Below are positions 19,966-31,082 of a stretch of DNA of 64,000 bases, one piece after another (position 1 is the stretch's first letter; each line of letters opens with the position of its first letter). The stretch spans positions 590,822-654,821 of the forward strand of contig NZ_QXXQ01000001.1 in the NCBI RefSeq assembly GCF_003570715.1, given 5' to 3'. The stretch comes from Gemmobacter lutimaris. GTDB taxonomy: Bacteria > Pseudomonadota > Alphaproteobacteria > Rhodobacterales > Rhodobacteraceae. The notes beneath the pieces were generated by a model. It did no database searches. It was not told where the DNA came from and saw only the letters and a program-made list of their open reading frames with translations. A program made the translations under genes and the position numbers.

Positions 19966-20994
19966 ATGTCCGCCCCCCGCGCCTTTCTGGTTGCAACCGC
20001 CAAGAACGAAGGCCCCTTCATCCTTGAATGGGTGGCGCATCACATGGAAGTCGGCTTCACCGACATCGTGATCTACCAGAACGATTCCGATGACCTGACG
20101 CATGAAATCCTGACGACTCTGCAAAAGCTTGGCGCCATTCGCTATTTCGACAACAGTGCGGCGGCGCGGGGCACCCATCAGGTGAGGGCCTATATCCGGG
20201 CCTCGCGCCTGAAATCCTATGCCGAGGCCGATTTCGCCATGGCGCTGGATCTTGACGAGTTTCTGGTGATCAAGACCGGCGACGGGCGGCTGGAGGATTT
20301 CGTGGCAGCCAGCCCGCCCTTCGACGTGGCGCAGATCAACTGGCGGCTGTTCGGCAATTCCGGCAAGCGACAGCAAAGCTTCCGCATGCAGACCGAACGC
20401 TTCACCATGGCCGATTATGCGATGGCCGACGATGAACGGTTCAACGCCTATAAATGCCTGTTCCGTCCGAAGTATTTTGAACGCCCCGGCATCCACCGCC
20501 CCAGCCCGCTGGAGGGGGTGGATGAAGACGCGCTGCGCGTAGTCAATGGTTCCGGCCTTGTGCCGGGGCAGTATCAGATCAAGAATTACAACTCCACCGA
20601 TCCGGGTGGGCAAAGCCTTGCGCAGATCAACCATTACATCGTGCGCGATCTGGATACCTTCATGGTCAAGACCCGACGTGGCTCGGCCCATCAGGACGAC
20701 CGGGAGGTGGGCCTGAAATACTGGGCGCTGCGCAACAAGAATTTCGTGGTGGATGACAGCATGGCGCCATGGCGCGAACGACTGGTCGCGCGGGTCGGCG
20801 CGCTGGACGATGCGACCTATGGCAAACTGAAACGCCTGCGGCGCCAGTCCATCGCCATCCAGAAGCGCAAGTTCGAGGAAGTGATGGAAGATCCCGAAGC
20901 GCGCAAGCTGCGGCGGGAGTGCATGAAGTTCGAAGGCAATATTCCCTTGCTGGGCAGTTACAAGGATGTGCTGGAACATGGCGGCCCAACTTGA
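19966..20994 (+). CDS. Glycosyltransferase family 2-like protein
   Basis: 342 residues, cytoplasmic. The N-terminus VATAKNEGPFILEWVAHHMEVGF with VIYQNDSDD, and ALDLDEFLV (DxD-like) near residue 94, are characteristic of the GT2-like glycosyltransferases (Glyco_tranf_2_4) common in Rhodobacterales. A C-terminal basic coiled-coil-like segment rich in Arg and Lys follows. AGGAGG lies seven bases before the ATG. Donor and acceptor are unknown. No polysaccharide genes are nearby. Confidence 0.82.
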   Translation: MSAPRAFLVATAKNEGPFILEWVAHHMEVGFTDIVIYQNDSDDLTHEILTTLQKLGAIRYFDNSAAARGTHQVRAYIRASRLKSYAEADFAMALDLDEFLVIKTGDGRLEDFVAASPPFDVAQINWRLFGNSGKRQQSFRMQTERFTMADYAMADDERFNAYKCLFRPKYFERPGIHRPSPLEGVDEDALRVVNGSGLVPGQYQIKNYNSTDPGGQSLAQINHYIVRDLDTFMVKTRRGSAHQDDREVGLKYWALRNKNFVVDDSMAPWRERLVARVGALDDATYGKLKRLRRQSIAIQKRKFEEVMEDPEARKLRRECMKFEGNIPLLGSYKDVLEHGGPT

Positions 20995-21112
20995 CGCGGC
21001 AGGAATTTTCCGTTAGGTGGCGGAAGGCAGCCTATGCCATGACGCCGGGGCGCCCGGACAAGCAGCGTCCCTCCACCTCCCCGCGGGCCGATCCCGCCGT
21101 GACAGGACGTTG

Positions 21113-22639
21113 ATGACCAAGTTCTCCGATCTCGCGCTCGATCCGCGCGTTTTGCAAGCCGTCGCCGAAGCCGGCTATGAAACTCCCACCCCGATTCAGG
21201 CGCAGGCAATTCCGCCCGCCCTTGAGGGCCGCGACGTGCTGGGCATTGCCCAGACAGGCACCGGCAAGACCGCCAGCTTCTCGCTGCCGATGATCACATT
21301 GCTGGGTCAGGGCCGTGCCCGCGCCCGCATGCCGCGCAGCCTCGTGCTCTGCCCGACGCGCGAACTGGCGGCGCAGGTGGCCGAAAACTTCGACACCTAT
21401 GCCAAGCATACCAAGCTGACCAAGGCGCTACTGATTGGCGGCGTGGCCTTCGGCGAACAGGACAAGCTGATTGACCGTGGCGTTGACGTGCTGATCGCCA
21501 CGCCGGGCCGTCTGCTGGACCATTTCGAACGCGGCAAGCTTCTGTTGACCGGCGTGCAGATCATGGTGGTGGACGAGGCCGACCGGATGCTGGACATGGG
21601 GTTCATCCCTGACATCGAACGCATCTTCAATCTGACGCCCTTCACCCGGCAGACCTTCTTCTTCTCGGCCACCATGGCGCCCGAGATCGAGCGGATCACC
21701 AAGACCTTCCTGTCAAACCCGGTGAAGATCGAGGTGGCCCGCCAATCCACCACCTCGGAAACCATCGAACAGGCGCTGGTGCAGTTCACGCCCAGCCGCA
21801 AGGACCGCAGCTTTGCCGAAAAGCGCGCCGTCCTGCGCGCCCTGATCCGGGCCGAGGGCGAGACCTGCACCAATGCCATCATCTTCTGCAACCGCAAGAT
21901 GGATGTGGATGTTGTCGCCAAGTCGCTGAAATCGCATGGCTTCAATGCGGCCCCGATCCATGGTGACCTGGATCAGTCGCAGCGGATGAAGACGCTGGAT
22001 GGCTTCCGTGATGGCTCGTTGCAACTGCTGGTCGCCTCCGATGTGGCCGCGCGCGGGCTGGATATTCCCTCGGTCAGCCATGTGTTCAACTTCGACCTGC
22101 CTTCGCACCCCGAGGATTACGTCCACCGCATCGGCCGCACCGGCCGCGCCGGGCGCAAGGGCAAGGCATTCTCGATTGCCACCCCGCATGACGAGAAATA
22201 CCTCACCAATATCGAATCGCTGGTGAAACAGGAAATCCCGCGTGGCAGCCTGCCCGAGGGCTTTACCCTGCCCGAAGCGCGCGAGCGGGACGACCGCCGC
22301 AAGGATGACCGGCGCCGCGAGGATCGTGCGCCGAAGGGCAAGGGTCCGAAGCCGCCGCGCGATACTGCCCCGCGCGAGGTGCAGCCCGAGGTGCAGGTCG
22401 TTGCTCCGGCCCCCGCCCCGGCACCGGCACCGCAGCATGTTCACACCCATGGCACCGGCCACCATCAGCACCACCACCGCGAGGACCGGCGCGACGACCG
22501 CCGCCGCAATGACCGGGATGACCGCGTTGTCGGCATGGGCGACCATGTGCCGGACTTCCTGCTGCGCAGCTTCAAGCTGAAGGAACAACCGGCAGACGAG
22601 ACGCCAGAACCGCAGGTCGAAGAGGCCACTGCAGAATGA
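21113..22639 (+). CDS. DEAD-box ATP-dependent RNA helicase (RhlE-like)
   Basis: 508 residues. All helicase motifs are visible: the Q motif (TPTPIQAQAIP), AQTGTGKT, PTRELAAQ, ATPGRLLD, VDEADRMLDMGF, FSATM, IIFCNRKMD, ASDVAARGLDIP and HRIGRTGRAGRKG. The C-terminal tail from about residue 385 is low complexity, rich in Arg/Asp then Pro/Ala and His, typical of RhlE-type RNA-binding extensions. An ATG at 21113 after ACAGGACG is chosen; longer frames upstream lack similarity. A strong terminator follows directly. Confidence 0.93.
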   Translation: MTKFSDLALDPRVLQAVAEAGYETPTPIQAQAIPPALEGRDVLGIAQTGTGKTASFSLPMITLLGQGRARARMPRSLVLCPTRELAAQVAENFDTYAKHTKLTKALLIGGVAFGEQDKLIDRGVDVLIATPGRLLDHFERGKLLLTGVQIMVVDEADRMLDMGFIPDIERIFNLTPFTRQTFFFSATMAPEIERITKTFLSNPVKIEVARQSTTSETIEQALVQFTPSRKDRSFAEKRAVLRALIRAEGETCTNAIIFCNRKMDVDVVAKSLKSHGFNAAPIHGDLDQSQRMKTLDGFRDGSLQLLVASDVAARGLDIPSVSHVFNFDLPSHPEDYVHRIGRTGRAGRKGKAFSIATPHDEKYLTNIESLVKQEIPRGSLPEGFTLPEARERDDRRKDDRRREDRAPKGKGPKPPRDTAPREVQPEVQVVAPAPAPAPAPQHVHTHGTGHHQHHHREDRRDDRRRNDRDDRVVGMGDHVPDFLLRSFKLKEQPADETPEPQVEEATAE

Positions 22640-22640
22640 C

Positions 22641-22669
22641 AAAGGGGCGCCGCGCGGCGCCCCTTTTCA
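22641..22669 (+). terminator. Rho-independent terminator after the DEAD-box helicase
   Basis: A perfect palindrome AAAGGGGCGCCGC / GCGGCGCCCCTTT at 22641-22666, ending in TTTT, begins two bases after the stop codon. It lies between convergent genes and is symmetric, so it can terminate both. Confidence 0.9.
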
Positions 22670-22738
22670 TTTCCGGGTCTTGTGCGGCGCCACAAGGCGC
22701 CCATTTTCAGGGCGCCCATTTTCTGGCGGCGGGCCGAG

Positions 22739-24418
22739 TTATTCCTCGGCCAGACGGCTGACGACCACTGTCACCTCGGGCTTCTTGCCGATCTCCTCGA
22801 CCGCGACCTGACGAACGATGCGACGGATCGCCTCTTCCGTCTTTTCGTCGTCGCGCATCACCTTGGGCGGCGCAGTTTCGAGGAACTGGGTCAGTTCCTC
22901 TTCCATCGCCTCGGCCAGCGGCTGCCCGCGCTTGCCGGTTTCCGGCAGGCCCATCAACTCCACCCAGGCCTCGCCCAGCGGCTCGTTCTGTTCGTCCAGA
23001 ATGACGTTGACCATGGCATGACCGTTCAGCGCCATGCGGATACGATCACGCACCACGCCTGACAGCGCCCCGATCAGGACAGAGCCGTCCAGATACAGCC
23101 GCCCGGTCTCGATATACTCGGCCACTTCCGGGGTATCGCCCGTCAAGTCCAGCATCATGCCATTGGTGGCAATCTCGCCCGCAATACCGCGCGCCTCGGC
23201 CAGTTTCACATGCTCGCGCAGATGACGGTGTTCACCGTGCATCGGCACCAGCATCTTCGGATGCAGCACCTCGTGCAGCTTTTCCAGATCGGGGCGGTTG
23301 GCATGGCCCGAAACGTGATAGCGCCCGCCGGTGTCATCCACCACATCGACGCCCATTTCAGAGAAGCTGTTCATGATGCGCAGCACATCACGTTCGTTCC
23401 CCGGAATGGTTTTCGATGAGAACAGGAACATGTCGCCGTCTTTCAGTTCCAGCCCCAGATACTTGCCACGCGACAGTTGCGCAGTTGCCGCCCGCCGCTC
23501 GCCCTGACTGCCAGTGACGATCAGCATGAGGTTCTGGCGCGAGACTTCCGTGGCCTGTTCCGACGGGATGATGGTCGGGAAATCGGTCAGAACGCCGGTT
23601 TCCTGCGCCACCTTCACCATGCGCTGCATGGCGCGGCCCAGCAGACAGACAGACCGGCCCGCTGCCCGGCCTGCCTCGGCGAGCGTTTTCAACCGCGCGA
23701 CGTTCGATGCGAAGGTCGTCGCAACCACCATGCCGCCCGCATTGGCGATGAGGCCATGAATCGGATCGGCCAGCGTCGCCTCCGACCGGCCCGGCGCGGG
23801 CGAGAAGATGTTGGTGGAATCGCACATCAGCGCCTTGACCGGCGCCTCCTCGGCAATCGCGCGGAAAGCAGCCTCGTCCCAGCCCTCCCCCACGATGGGG
23901 GTCGGGTCCAGTTTGAAGTCGCCCGAATGCACCAGCCGCCCTGCGGGCGTGTCAATGATCAGCGCGGAGCTTTCGGGGATCGAATGGGCGATCGGCACGA
24001 ATTGCACGCGGAACGGCCCGGCCTCGACCACCGCGGGGCGCGGCTCGACCGTGTGGATCACATCCAGCGGATGCCCCTGTTCCTCGAACTTCAGGCGGCC
24101 AATGGCGGCGGTGAAGCGCCGGGCATAGACCCGCTTCTTCAGCTTGGGCCAAAGATGCCCCAGCGCGCCGATGTGATCCTCATGCGCATGGGTAATGAAG
24201 ATCGCTTCGATCCGGTCGGCGCGCGCTTCCAGCCAGGCGATATCGGGCATGATCAGATCGACGCCCGGTGTGGTGTCCATGTCCGGGAAGGTCACGCCCA
24301 GATCGACGACGATCAGCCGCTCACGCCCCTCCGGCCCGTAGCCGTAGACATAGCAGTTCATCCCGATTTCGCCGGCCCCGCCGAGTGGCAGATAGATCAG
24401 GCGGTTCTTCACGCTCAT
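22739..24418 (-). CDS. rnj: Ribonuclease J
   Basis: A metallo-beta-lactamase/beta-CASP ribonuclease of 559 residues that processes and degrades mRNA and rRNA. The metal motif HAHEDHIGAL, HSGDFKLDPTP, the beta-CASP HVSGHANR block and LVPMHGEHRH are intact. The N-terminal IYLPLGGAGEIGMN is typical for RNase J. It overlaps coaX by four bases and is the last gene of the run that begins with nuo. The terminator at 22641-22669 closes the unit. Confidence 0.95.
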   Translation of the reverse strand: MSVKNRLIYLPLGGAGEIGMNCYVYGYGPEGRERLIVVDLGVTFPDMDTTPGVDLIMPDIAWLEARADRIEAIFITHAHEDHIGALGHLWPKLKKRVYARRFTAAIGRLKFEEQGHPLDVIHTVEPRPAVVEAGPFRVQFVPIAHSIPESSALIIDTPAGRLVHSGDFKLDPTPIVGEGWDEAAFRAIAEEAPVKALMCDSTNIFSPAPGRSEATLADPIHGLIANAGGMVVATTFASNVARLKTLAEAGRAAGRSVCLLGRAMQRMVKVAQETGVLTDFPTIIPSEQATEVSRQNLMLIVTGSQGERRAATAQLSRGKYLGLELKDGDMFLFSSKTIPGNERDVLRIMNSFSEMGVDVVDDTGGRYHVSGHANRPDLEKLHEVLHPKMLVPMHGEHRHLREHVKLAEARGIAGEIATNGMMLDLTGDTPEVAEYIETGRLYLDGSVLIGALSGVVRDRIRMALNGHAMVNVILDEQNEPLGEAWVELMGLPETGKRGQPLAEAMEEELTQFLETAPPKVMRDDEKTEEAIRRIVRQVAVEEIGKKPEVTVVVSRLAEE

Positions 24419-25194
24419 ACGGTTTCCAGTTCCTTGTTATGGCGATGGATCAGAACGAGCCCGTGCATTGTCAGATCGTCCTCCACCGAATCGAACAGGT
24501 CGGTGCCCTGCTGAAAGAGAGGCGCAAGCCCCCCTGTGGCAATCACTTTCATCGGGCGGTCACGCTCCGCCCGGATCTGGCGCACGATGCCTTCGGCCAG
24601 ACCGATATATCCCCAATACACCCCAGACTGCATGCAGGCCACCGTATTCGTGCCGATGGCTGTTGCCGGCTTGGTGACATCCACATGCGGCAGGGCCGCG
24701 GCGGCCATATGCAGGGCCTCAAGGCTCAGGTTCACGCCCGGCGCGATGACCCCGCCGATATAGGCGCCATCGGTATCCACCACATCGAAGGTGGTGGCAG
24801 TGCCGAAATCGACCACGATCAGGTTGCCGCCATGCCGGTCAAAGCCCGCCACGGTATTCACCAGCCGGTCCGGCCCGACCGTGGTGCCCTGATCCACACG
24901 CGGTGCCACCGGCAGCGCGCATTCCGGCTTGCCCACCACCAAGGGGCGGCAATCGAAATAGCGGTTGCACAGCACGCGCAGGTTGAACACCACGCGCGGC
25001 ACGGTCGATGAGATGATTGCCTCGTCGATCTGCGCCTCGGTCTTGGTCAGCATCATCAGCGAGGACAGCCAGACGAAATATTCATCCGCTGTGCGCTTGT
25101 GGTCGGTGGCGATGCGCCATGTGGCGATGAAATCGCGCCCGTTCCAGATGGAAAAGACCGTGTTGGTATTGCCGCAGTCGATGGCCAGAAGCAT
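24415..25194 (-). CDS. coaX: Type III pantothenate kinase
   Basis: Phosphorylates pantothenate in the first step of coenzyme A synthesis. The 259-residue protein has the N-terminal phosphate motif DCGNTNTVFS, VGPDRLVN, DFGTATTFD and the GAYIGGVIAPG segment of the acetate-kinase-like fold. Its ATG at 25194 is 12 bases from the birA stop, and its end overlaps the RNase J gene. Confidence 0.95.
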   Translation of the reverse strand: MLLAIDCGNTNTVFSIWNGRDFIATWRIATDHKRTADEYFVWLSSLMMLTKTEAQIDEAIISSTVPRVVFNLRVLCNRYFDCRPLVVGKPECALPVAPRVDQGTTVGPDRLVNTVAGFDRHGGNLIVVDFGTATTFDVVDTDGAYIGGVIAPGVNLSLEALHMAAAALPHVDVTKPATAIGTNTVACMQSGVYWGYIGLAEGIVRQIRAERDRPMKVIATGGLAPLFQQGTDLFDSVEDDLTMHGLVLIHRHNKELETV

Positions 25195-25206
25195 GGTTGG
25201 CGCCTT

Positions 25207-25971
25207 TCAGAAAAAGACCTCGGCGGCGGGGATCGCCTCCCGCCGTCCGTCGATGTTCAGGACCAGCGCACCGCTGTCGTCGATTGTCTCGAAAATCCCG
25301 TGCCGTTCGGCCGTGCCGGTGCGCGCCCGGATGCGCTCGCCGCGCCGGGCTGCCCGGTCCAGCCAGGCGGCGCGGATGGGCGCGAAACCTTCGGCCTGAA
25401 AGCGGGCTTCCCACACCGCGAAGGCGGCGGCGAGATGGGTCAGAAACCGTTCGGGGGTGATGCGCAGACCGGTTTCGGCCAGCAGGCTGACCGGCGTCAC
25501 GGCACCGGGTTCCACCGCCTCGACCGGCGGGGCGCCGATCAGGTTGACGCCGATGCCGATGATCAGATGGCTGACACGCCCACCTGCCCCGCCGCTTTCC
25601 AGCAGGATGCCAGCAAGCTTGCCGCCATTCAGCAGCACGTCATTGGGCCATTTCAGCGCGAAGGCGCCGGGCAGATCGGTCAGTCCCACACAGGCATCAT
25701 ACAAAGCCAGCGCCGCAATGAAGCTGCGCAGCGCCGCCATCTCGGGAGGTCCCTCGGGGCGCATCACCAGACTGCCGTAGAAATTGCCGCGCGGGCTGGA
25801 CCACGGCCGCCCGCGCCGCCCCCGCCCTGCTGTCTGCTCGCCCGCAATGACCCATGCCGGACCTGTCAGGCCCGGCATGAGGGAAAGCGCATAAGCATTT
25901 GTGCTGTCAACCGTATCGAGGGCATGGCGCGCCACGCCCTCGGGCCAGACCGGGTCCGCGTTACCGGACAA
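25207..25971 (-). CDS. birA: Biotin--[acetyl-CoA-carboxylase] ligase
   Basis: Attaches biotin to carboxylase carrier domains. The 254-residue protein is the short (class I) form without an N-terminal DNA-binding domain, so it is not a repressor. DSTNAYA, the biotin-binding [12 protein letters not shown] loop, [20 protein letters not shown] and GIGVNL are present. The frame opens with a TTG at 25971 that overlaps the nuoN end by 11 bases; no better start is seen. birA at the end of the nuo cluster is also known from Paracoccus. Confidence 0.93.
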   Translation of the reverse strand: MSGNADPVWPEGVARHALDTVDSTNAYALSLMPGLTGPAWVIAGEQTAGRGRRGRPWSSPRGNFYGSLVMRPEGPPEMAALRSFIAALALYDACVGLTDLPGAFALKWPNDVLLNGGKLAGILLESGGAGGRVSHLIIGIGVNLIGAPPVEAVEPGAVTPVSLLAETGLRITPERFLTHLAAAFAVWEARFQAEGFAPIRAAWLDRAARRGERIRARTGTAERHGIFETIDDSGALVLNIDGRREAIPAAEVFF

Positions 25972-27397
25972 GGGCTTCGGCCGCCACGGCCGCCGCAGGG
26001 TCGATCCCGAACAGGTTGACCGCCCCGACCAGCATGATCAGCGCCGCCGCCACGAAGGCAATCCACTGCGGCGCGCTCATCCGGCTTTCAACGGTTTCGC
26101 CGTCCTTGCCGAAGAACATGAAGTAGACGATGCGCAGGTAGTAGAAGGCCCCGATGGCCGAAGCCACGGCGCTGGCCACCACAAGCCAGGTCAGCCCGGC
26201 CGAAAGCGCCGCCTGCCACACCGCGAATTTCGCGAAGAAGCCGACGAAGGGCGGCACGCCCGCAAGGCTGAACATCAGCGCAAGCACGGCATAGGCTTTC
26301 ATGGGTTCACGCTTCACGAACATGTTCAGCGCCGCGATATCGGTCACCGGCTTGCCGTCACGTTCCAGCGACAGGATGAAGGCAAAGGTGCCGATGTTCA
26401 TGGTGACGTAGATCGCCATGTAGATCAGCATCGCCTGCACCCCGGCCGCCGTGCCCGCCGCGAGTCCGAGCAGCGCATAGCCCATATGTGCGATCGAGGA
26501 ATAGGCCATCAGGCGCTTCAGGTCGCGCTGGCCGATAGCCGCGATGGCACCGACGAACATCGACAAGAGCGACATCACCGCAATGACCTGCTGCCAGTCG
26601 CCCGGAATGGCGCCGAAGGCGTCATAGGCCAGACGGGCCAGCAGCGCCATGGCGGCAACCTTCGGCGCGGTGGCGAAGAAAGCGGTCACCGGGGTCGGGG
26701 CGCCTTCATAAACGTCGGGCGTCCACATGTGGAAGGGCGCGGCGGAAACCTTGAAGGCCAGACCCGACAGCATGAAGACCAGACCGAACAGCAGGCCCAG
26801 CGGGATCTCGCCGCCCAGCGTGGACAGGATGCCCGAGAACAGCGTGGTGCCAGCATAACCATAGGTCAGCGACGCCCCGTACAGCAGCAAACCCGAGCTC
26901 AGCGCGCCGAGGACGAAGTATTTCAGACCCGCCTCTGTCGATTTCGCGCTGTCACGACGCAGGGCCGCGATGACGTAAAGCGCCAGCGACTGAAGCTCCA
27001 GCCCCAGATACAGCGCCATCAGGTCACCCGCCGAAACCATCATCATCATGCCGACCACCGAAAGGGCGACGAGGATCGGATATTCGAACCGCGCCAGATC
27101 GCGGCGGCTCATGTAATCGAAGCTCATCACCAGAACGGCCGCGGCCGACAGCAGGATGGTGATCTTGGCATACCGCGCGAAGGGGTCGTCGTTGAACATA
27201 CCGCCGAAGGCGGTGCGCGCGCCCTCGCCGTTCGCCCCGATCCAGAACGCAAGGACGAGGAAGACCCCCGCCGTCACCCATGTGATGAGGCCCGCCGCCT
27301 TGTCCTTGGTGGTGTAGACCCCGAACAGAAGCGCCGCCATGGCGTAGATCGAAAGTGCGACCTCGGGCAGGAGGATGTTGAAATCGGTGCCGGTCAT
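25961..27397 (-). CDS. nuoN: NADH-quinone oxidoreductase subunit N
   Basis: One of three antiporter-like membrane subunits of complex I that pump protons. The 478-residue product is highly hydrophobic (about 13-14 helices). It carries the conserved [10 protein letters not shown] region, [30 protein letters not shown] and [19 protein letters not shown], with the key Lys and His residues. The ATG at 27397 (MTGTDFNIL) is used; an upstream start would add 20 non-family residues. Confidence 0.97.
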   Translation of the reverse strand: MTGTDFNILLPEVALSIYAMAALLFGVYTTKDKAAGLITWVTAGVFLVLAFWIGANGEGARTAFGGMFNDDPFARYAKITILLSAAAVLVMSFDYMSRRDLARFEYPILVALSVVGMMMMVSAGDLMALYLGLELQSLALYVIAALRRDSAKSTEAGLKYFVLGALSSGLLLYGASLTYGYAGTTLFSGILSTLGGEIPLGLLFGLVFMLSGLAFKVSAAPFHMWTPDVYEGAPTPVTAFFATAPKVAAMALLARLAYDAFGAIPGDWQQVIAVMSLLSMFVGAIAAIGQRDLKRLMAYSSIAHMGYALLGLAAGTAAGVQAMLIYMAIYVTMNIGTFAFILSLERDGKPVTDIAALNMFVKREPMKAYAVLALMFSLAGVPPFVGFFAKFAVWQAALSAGLTWLVVASAVASAIGAFYYLRIVYFMFFGKDGETVESRMSAPQWIAFVAAALIMLVGAVNLFGIDPAAAVAAEALVR

Positions 27398-27407
27398 GGG
27401 CGGGCCC

Positions 27408-28949
27408 TCAGTGCGAAGCCGCTTCCGCCACGTCGGCAGACGCAGGCAGGGCGGCATGGTAGTCGGAAACCAGCGTCTCGACCGAGGGACCGATGATGTC
27501 GGTCACCAGCGACGGATAGACGCCGAGGAGAAGGGTCATCACCACCAGCGGCGCGAAGATCGCGCGCTCGCGGCCATTCATGTCGGTGATCGACTTCAGC
27601 GCTTCCTTGATAAGGTCGCCGAACACGACCCGACGGTAAAGGTAAAGCGCATAGGCCGCCGAGAAGATCACGCCCGAGGTAGCCACTGCGGCAACCCAGG
27701 TATTGACCTGGAAGATGCCCATCAGCGTCAGGAACTCGCCGATGAACCCGCTGGTGCCGGGAAGGCCCACGTTGGCCATGGTGAAGAACATGAAGATCAG
27801 CGCATAGGCCGGCATACGGATCACAAGGCCGCCATAGGCGTCGATCTCGCGGGTATGCATGCGGTCATAGATCACGCCGACACACAGGAACAGCGCGCCC
27901 GAGATGAAGCCGTGCGACAGCATCTGGAAGATGGCGCCGTCGATCCCCTGCTGGTTGGCCGCGAAGATGCCCATGGTGACGTAACCCATGTGCGCGACCG
28001 AGGAATAGGCGATCAGCTTCTTCATGTCGTTCTGCGCCAGCGCCACCAGCGAGGTATAGACGATGGCGATGGCCGACATCCACAGCACCATGTCCGACAT
28101 CACGTCAGCGCCCACCGGGAACATCGGCAGCGAGAAGCGCAGGAAACCATAACCGCCCATCTTCAGCAGGATCGCCGCCAGAACCACCGACCCGGCGGTC
28201 GGCGCCTGAACGTGGGCATCGGGCAGCCAAGTATGCACCGGCCACATCGGCATCTTCACCGCGAAGCTGGCGAAGAAGGCAAGGAACAGCAGCGTCTGCA
28301 TACCGCCCACGACGTGAATGCCCGCGATGTTCAGCGTGTCCGAGGCGAAAGTGTGGTTCAGCAGTTGCACGATGTCGGTGGTGCCCGCATCGACATACAT
28401 CGCTACCATCGCCACCAGCATCAGCACCGAGCCGAGGAAGGTATAGAGGAAGAACTTGAACGCCGCATAAATACGGTCCTTTCCGCCCCAGATACCGATG
28501 ATCAGGAACATCGGGATCAGGCCCGCCTCGAAGAACAGGTAGAACAGCACCAGATCCAGCGCGCAGAACACGCCGAGCATCAGCGTCTCCAGCAGCAGGA
28601 AGGCGATCATGTATTCCTTCGTGCGGTTCTCCACCGTCCAGCAGGCCGCGATGGTCAGCGGCATGAGGAAGGTGGTCAGCATGACGAACAGCACCGAGAT
28701 GCCATCGACGCCCATCTTGTATTTCAGGCCGAGGATCCAGTCGTATTCCTCGACGAATTGCATGCCGGTATTCGCCGGATCGAAACCCGACAGGATGGTC
28801 AGCGACACGAGGAAGGTTGCGGTCGTCGCCAGCAGTGCCACCCATTTGGCATTGCGCTGCGCGGCGGCATCATTCCCGCGCAGGAACAGCGCCAGGATGG
28901 CAGCCGCTACAGCCGGAATGAAGGTGATGATGGAAAGGACGTTTTCCAT
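27408..28949 (-). CDS. nuoM: NADH-quinone oxidoreductase subunit M
   Basis: Antiporter-like proton-pumping subunit, 513 residues with about 14 membrane helices. The conserved Glu in [25 protein letters not shown], the [29 protein letters not shown] block and [19 protein letters not shown] mark it as NuoM. The start codon shares one base with the nuoL stop. Confidence 0.97.
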   Translation of the reverse strand: MENVLSIITFIPAVAAAILALFLRGNDAAAQRNAKWVALLATTATFLVSLTILSGFDPANTGMQFVEEYDWILGLKYKMGVDGISVLFVMLTTFLMPLTIAACWTVENRTKEYMIAFLLLETLMLGVFCALDLVLFYLFFEAGLIPMFLIIGIWGGKDRIYAAFKFFLYTFLGSVLMLVAMVAMYVDAGTTDIVQLLNHTFASDTLNIAGIHVVGGMQTLLFLAFFASFAVKMPMWPVHTWLPDAHVQAPTAGSVVLAAILLKMGGYGFLRFSLPMFPVGADVMSDMVLWMSAIAIVYTSLVALAQNDMKKLIAYSSVAHMGYVTMGIFAANQQGIDGAIFQMLSHGFISGALFLCVGVIYDRMHTREIDAYGGLVIRMPAYALIFMFFTMANVGLPGTSGFIGEFLTLMGIFQVNTWVAAVATSGVIFSAAYALYLYRRVVFGDLIKEALKSITDMNGRERAIFAPLVVMTLLLGVYPSLVTDIIGPSVETLVSDYHAALPASADVAEAASH

Positions 28950-31078
28950 TAGTGCGCGCCCCCCGAGAGCGACATCCAGGTGATCAGGGCAGCGATGCCC
29001 AGCACCATGGCGAATGCGTAGTGGAAGATATAGCCGGATTGCATCCGGTTAACGACGCGGGTGAGCATCGGGATGAAGCCCATGGCCACGCCGTTGATCG
29101 TGCCGTCAATCACCGCACCGTCGCCCTTCTTCCACAGGAAGTTGCCAAGCCAGCGGGCGGGAGCCACGAAGATCGCGGCGTAAAGCTCGTCGAAATACCA
29201 CTTGTTCAGCAGGAATTCGTAAAGCGGGCGCTGCGCCGTCGCCAGACGCCGCGGCAGGTCGGGCCGCCGGATGTAGAAGACCCAAGCGACGAAGAAGCCA
29301 AGCAGCATGGCGATGAAGGGCGAAACCTTCACCCAGGTCGGCGCCTGGTGCGCCTCATGGATGACATGGTTGTCCGCGCCAAGGAAGATCGCGCCTTTCG
29401 GAGCAACGGCCGCAGCGGCATGTCCGTCAGTCGCATGGCCCTCGGTCGCGGCTGCATGGCTTTCGGTCGCGGCGGCGTGGTCGCCCTCGCCTTCCGTGGT
29501 GGCATGGTCACCCTCGGCAGCCGCGTGCTCCATCGCCGGCTCCATGCCGAACCAGGACCGCATCTTGGCCTCGTCACCGAAGAAGCTGTTATACCAGATC
29601 ATCCCCGAGAAAGCCGCCCCGAGCGCCAGAACGCCCAGCGGGACCAGCATGACCATCGGGCTTTCATGCGGCTCGTGGTGGTGGTCGTCATGGCCGTGGC
29701 CGTGACCATGCGCGCGGCTTTCGCCATAGAAGGTCAGGAACATCAGCCGCCAGGAATAGAACGAGGTAAAGCAGGCCGCGATCACCAGCATCCAGAAGGC
29801 ATATTGGCTGCCGACCCAGGCGCTTTCGATCACCGCGTCTTTCGACAGGAAGCCAGCGAAGCCGATATGGGTCAGCGGGATGCCGACGCCAGTGATGGCC
29901 AGCGTGCCGATCATCATGGCCCAGAAGGTCAGCGGGATCTTTTTCCGCAGGCCACCGTAGTTGCGCATGTCCTGCTCATGGTGGGTCGCGTGGATCACCG
30001 AACCGGCACCAAGGAACAGCATGGCCTTGAAGAAGGCATGCGTGAACAGGTGGAACATCGCCACGGAATAGACGCCGACACCGGCGGCCACGAACATGTA
30101 GCCAAGCTGCGACATGGTGGAATAGGCGATGACGCGCTTGATGTCATTCTGCACCAGACCGATGGTCGCAGCGACGAAAGCGGTGGTCGCCCCCAGCACG
30201 GTGATGAAGGCCAGCGCGCTCGGCGCGTATTCGTAAAGCGGCGACATGCGGCAGACGAGGAACACCCCCGCCGTCACCATGGTCGCGGCGTGGATCAGCG
30301 CCGACACCGGGGTCGGGCCTTCCATCGCGTCGGGCAGCCAGGTGTGCAGACCCAGTTGCGCCGATTTGCCCATGGCGCCGATGAACAGCAGCACGCCGAT
30401 CAGGTTGGCGGCATTCCATTCGGTCCAGAGGAAGCTGATGCTGGTATCGGCCAGACCCGGCGCCGCAGCGAACACATCGTCGAAACGGATCGAGTCGGTC
30501 AGGAAGAACAGCGCGAAGATGCCGAGGGCAAAGCCGAAGTCGCCGACGCGGTTCACGATGAACGCCTTCATCGCCGCCGCATTGGCCGAAGGCTTGCGGT
30601 AGTAGAAGCCGATCAGCAGGTAAGACGCCACACCCACGCCTTCCCAGCCGAAGAACATCTGGACGAGGTTGTCACTGGTCACCAGCGTCAGCATGGCGAA
30701 GGTGAAGAACGACAGATAGGCGAAGAAGCGCGCCTTGTAATGCTCGCCCTCCTTCCAGTTGTCGTCATGCGCCATATAGCCGAAGGAATAAAGGTGCACG
30801 AGCGCCGAGACCGAGTTCACCACAACCAGCATGATGGCGGTCAGCCGGTCCACCCGGATCGCCCATTCCGTCGCCAGCGAGCCACTTTCGATCCAGCGCA
30901 TCAGCACGATGTGCTGCGTCTCGCCGTCATGCCCGAGGAAGATGATCCAGGACAGCAGCGCCGCAAGGAACACCAGCGAAGTGGTGATGACCTGCCCGGC
31001 CGTCTCGCCAATGAATCGCCAGCCGAAGCCGCAGATCAGGGCCCCGACAAGGGGCGCGAGGAGAATGATCGTGGCCAT
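28949..31078 (-). CDS. nuoL: NADH-quinone oxidoreductase subunit L
   Basis: The distal antiporter-like subunit, 709 residues, with the long C-terminal lateral helix that runs along the membrane arm. [35 protein letters not shown] and [17 protein letters not shown] are intact. It is longer than the roughly 610-residue E. coli protein. The extra length includes a His-rich loop (about residues 456-470, [12 protein letters not shown]) and an Ala/Glu/Thr/His repeat segment (about residues 512-558). Confidence 0.97.
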   Translation of the reverse strand: MATIILLAPLVGALICGFGWRFIGETAGQVITTSLVFLAALLSWIIFLGHDGETQHIVLMRWIESGSLATEWAIRVDRLTAIMLVVVNSVSALVHLYSFGYMAHDDNWKEGEHYKARFFAYLSFFTFAMLTLVTSDNLVQMFFGWEGVGVASYLLIGFYYRKPSANAAAMKAFIVNRVGDFGFALGIFALFFLTDSIRFDDVFAAAPGLADTSISFLWTEWNAANLIGVLLFIGAMGKSAQLGLHTWLPDAMEGPTPVSALIHAATMVTAGVFLVCRMSPLYEYAPSALAFITVLGATTAFVAATIGLVQNDIKRVIAYSTMSQLGYMFVAAGVGVYSVAMFHLFTHAFFKAMLFLGAGSVIHATHHEQDMRNYGGLRKKIPLTFWAMMIGTLAITGVGIPLTHIGFAGFLSKDAVIESAWVGSQYAFWMLVIAACFTSFYSWRLMFLTFYGESRAHGHGHGHDDHHHEPHESPMVMLVPLGVLALGAAFSGMIWYNSFFGDEAKMRSWFGMEPAMEHAAAEGDHATTEGEGDHAAATESHAAATEGHATDGHAAAAVAPKGAIFLGADNHVIHEAHQAPTWVKVSPFIAMLLGFFVAWVFYIRRPDLPRRLATAQRPLYEFLLNKWYFDELYAAIFVAPARWLGNFLWKKGDGAVIDGTINGVAMGFIPMLTRVVNRMQSGYIFHYAFAMVLGIAALITWMSLSGGAH

Positions 31079-31082
31079 TCGT

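Noticed and set aside
25901..28952. Long plus-strand open frames opposite nuoN and nuoM
   Set aside because: Same reason: mirror images of membrane-protein codons, no similarity, no ribosome site.
29404..29540. CRISPR-like repeat array within nuoL
   Set aside because: The repeats are degenerate, short, in frame, and encode the Ala/Glu/Thr/His segment; spacers are not of uniform length.
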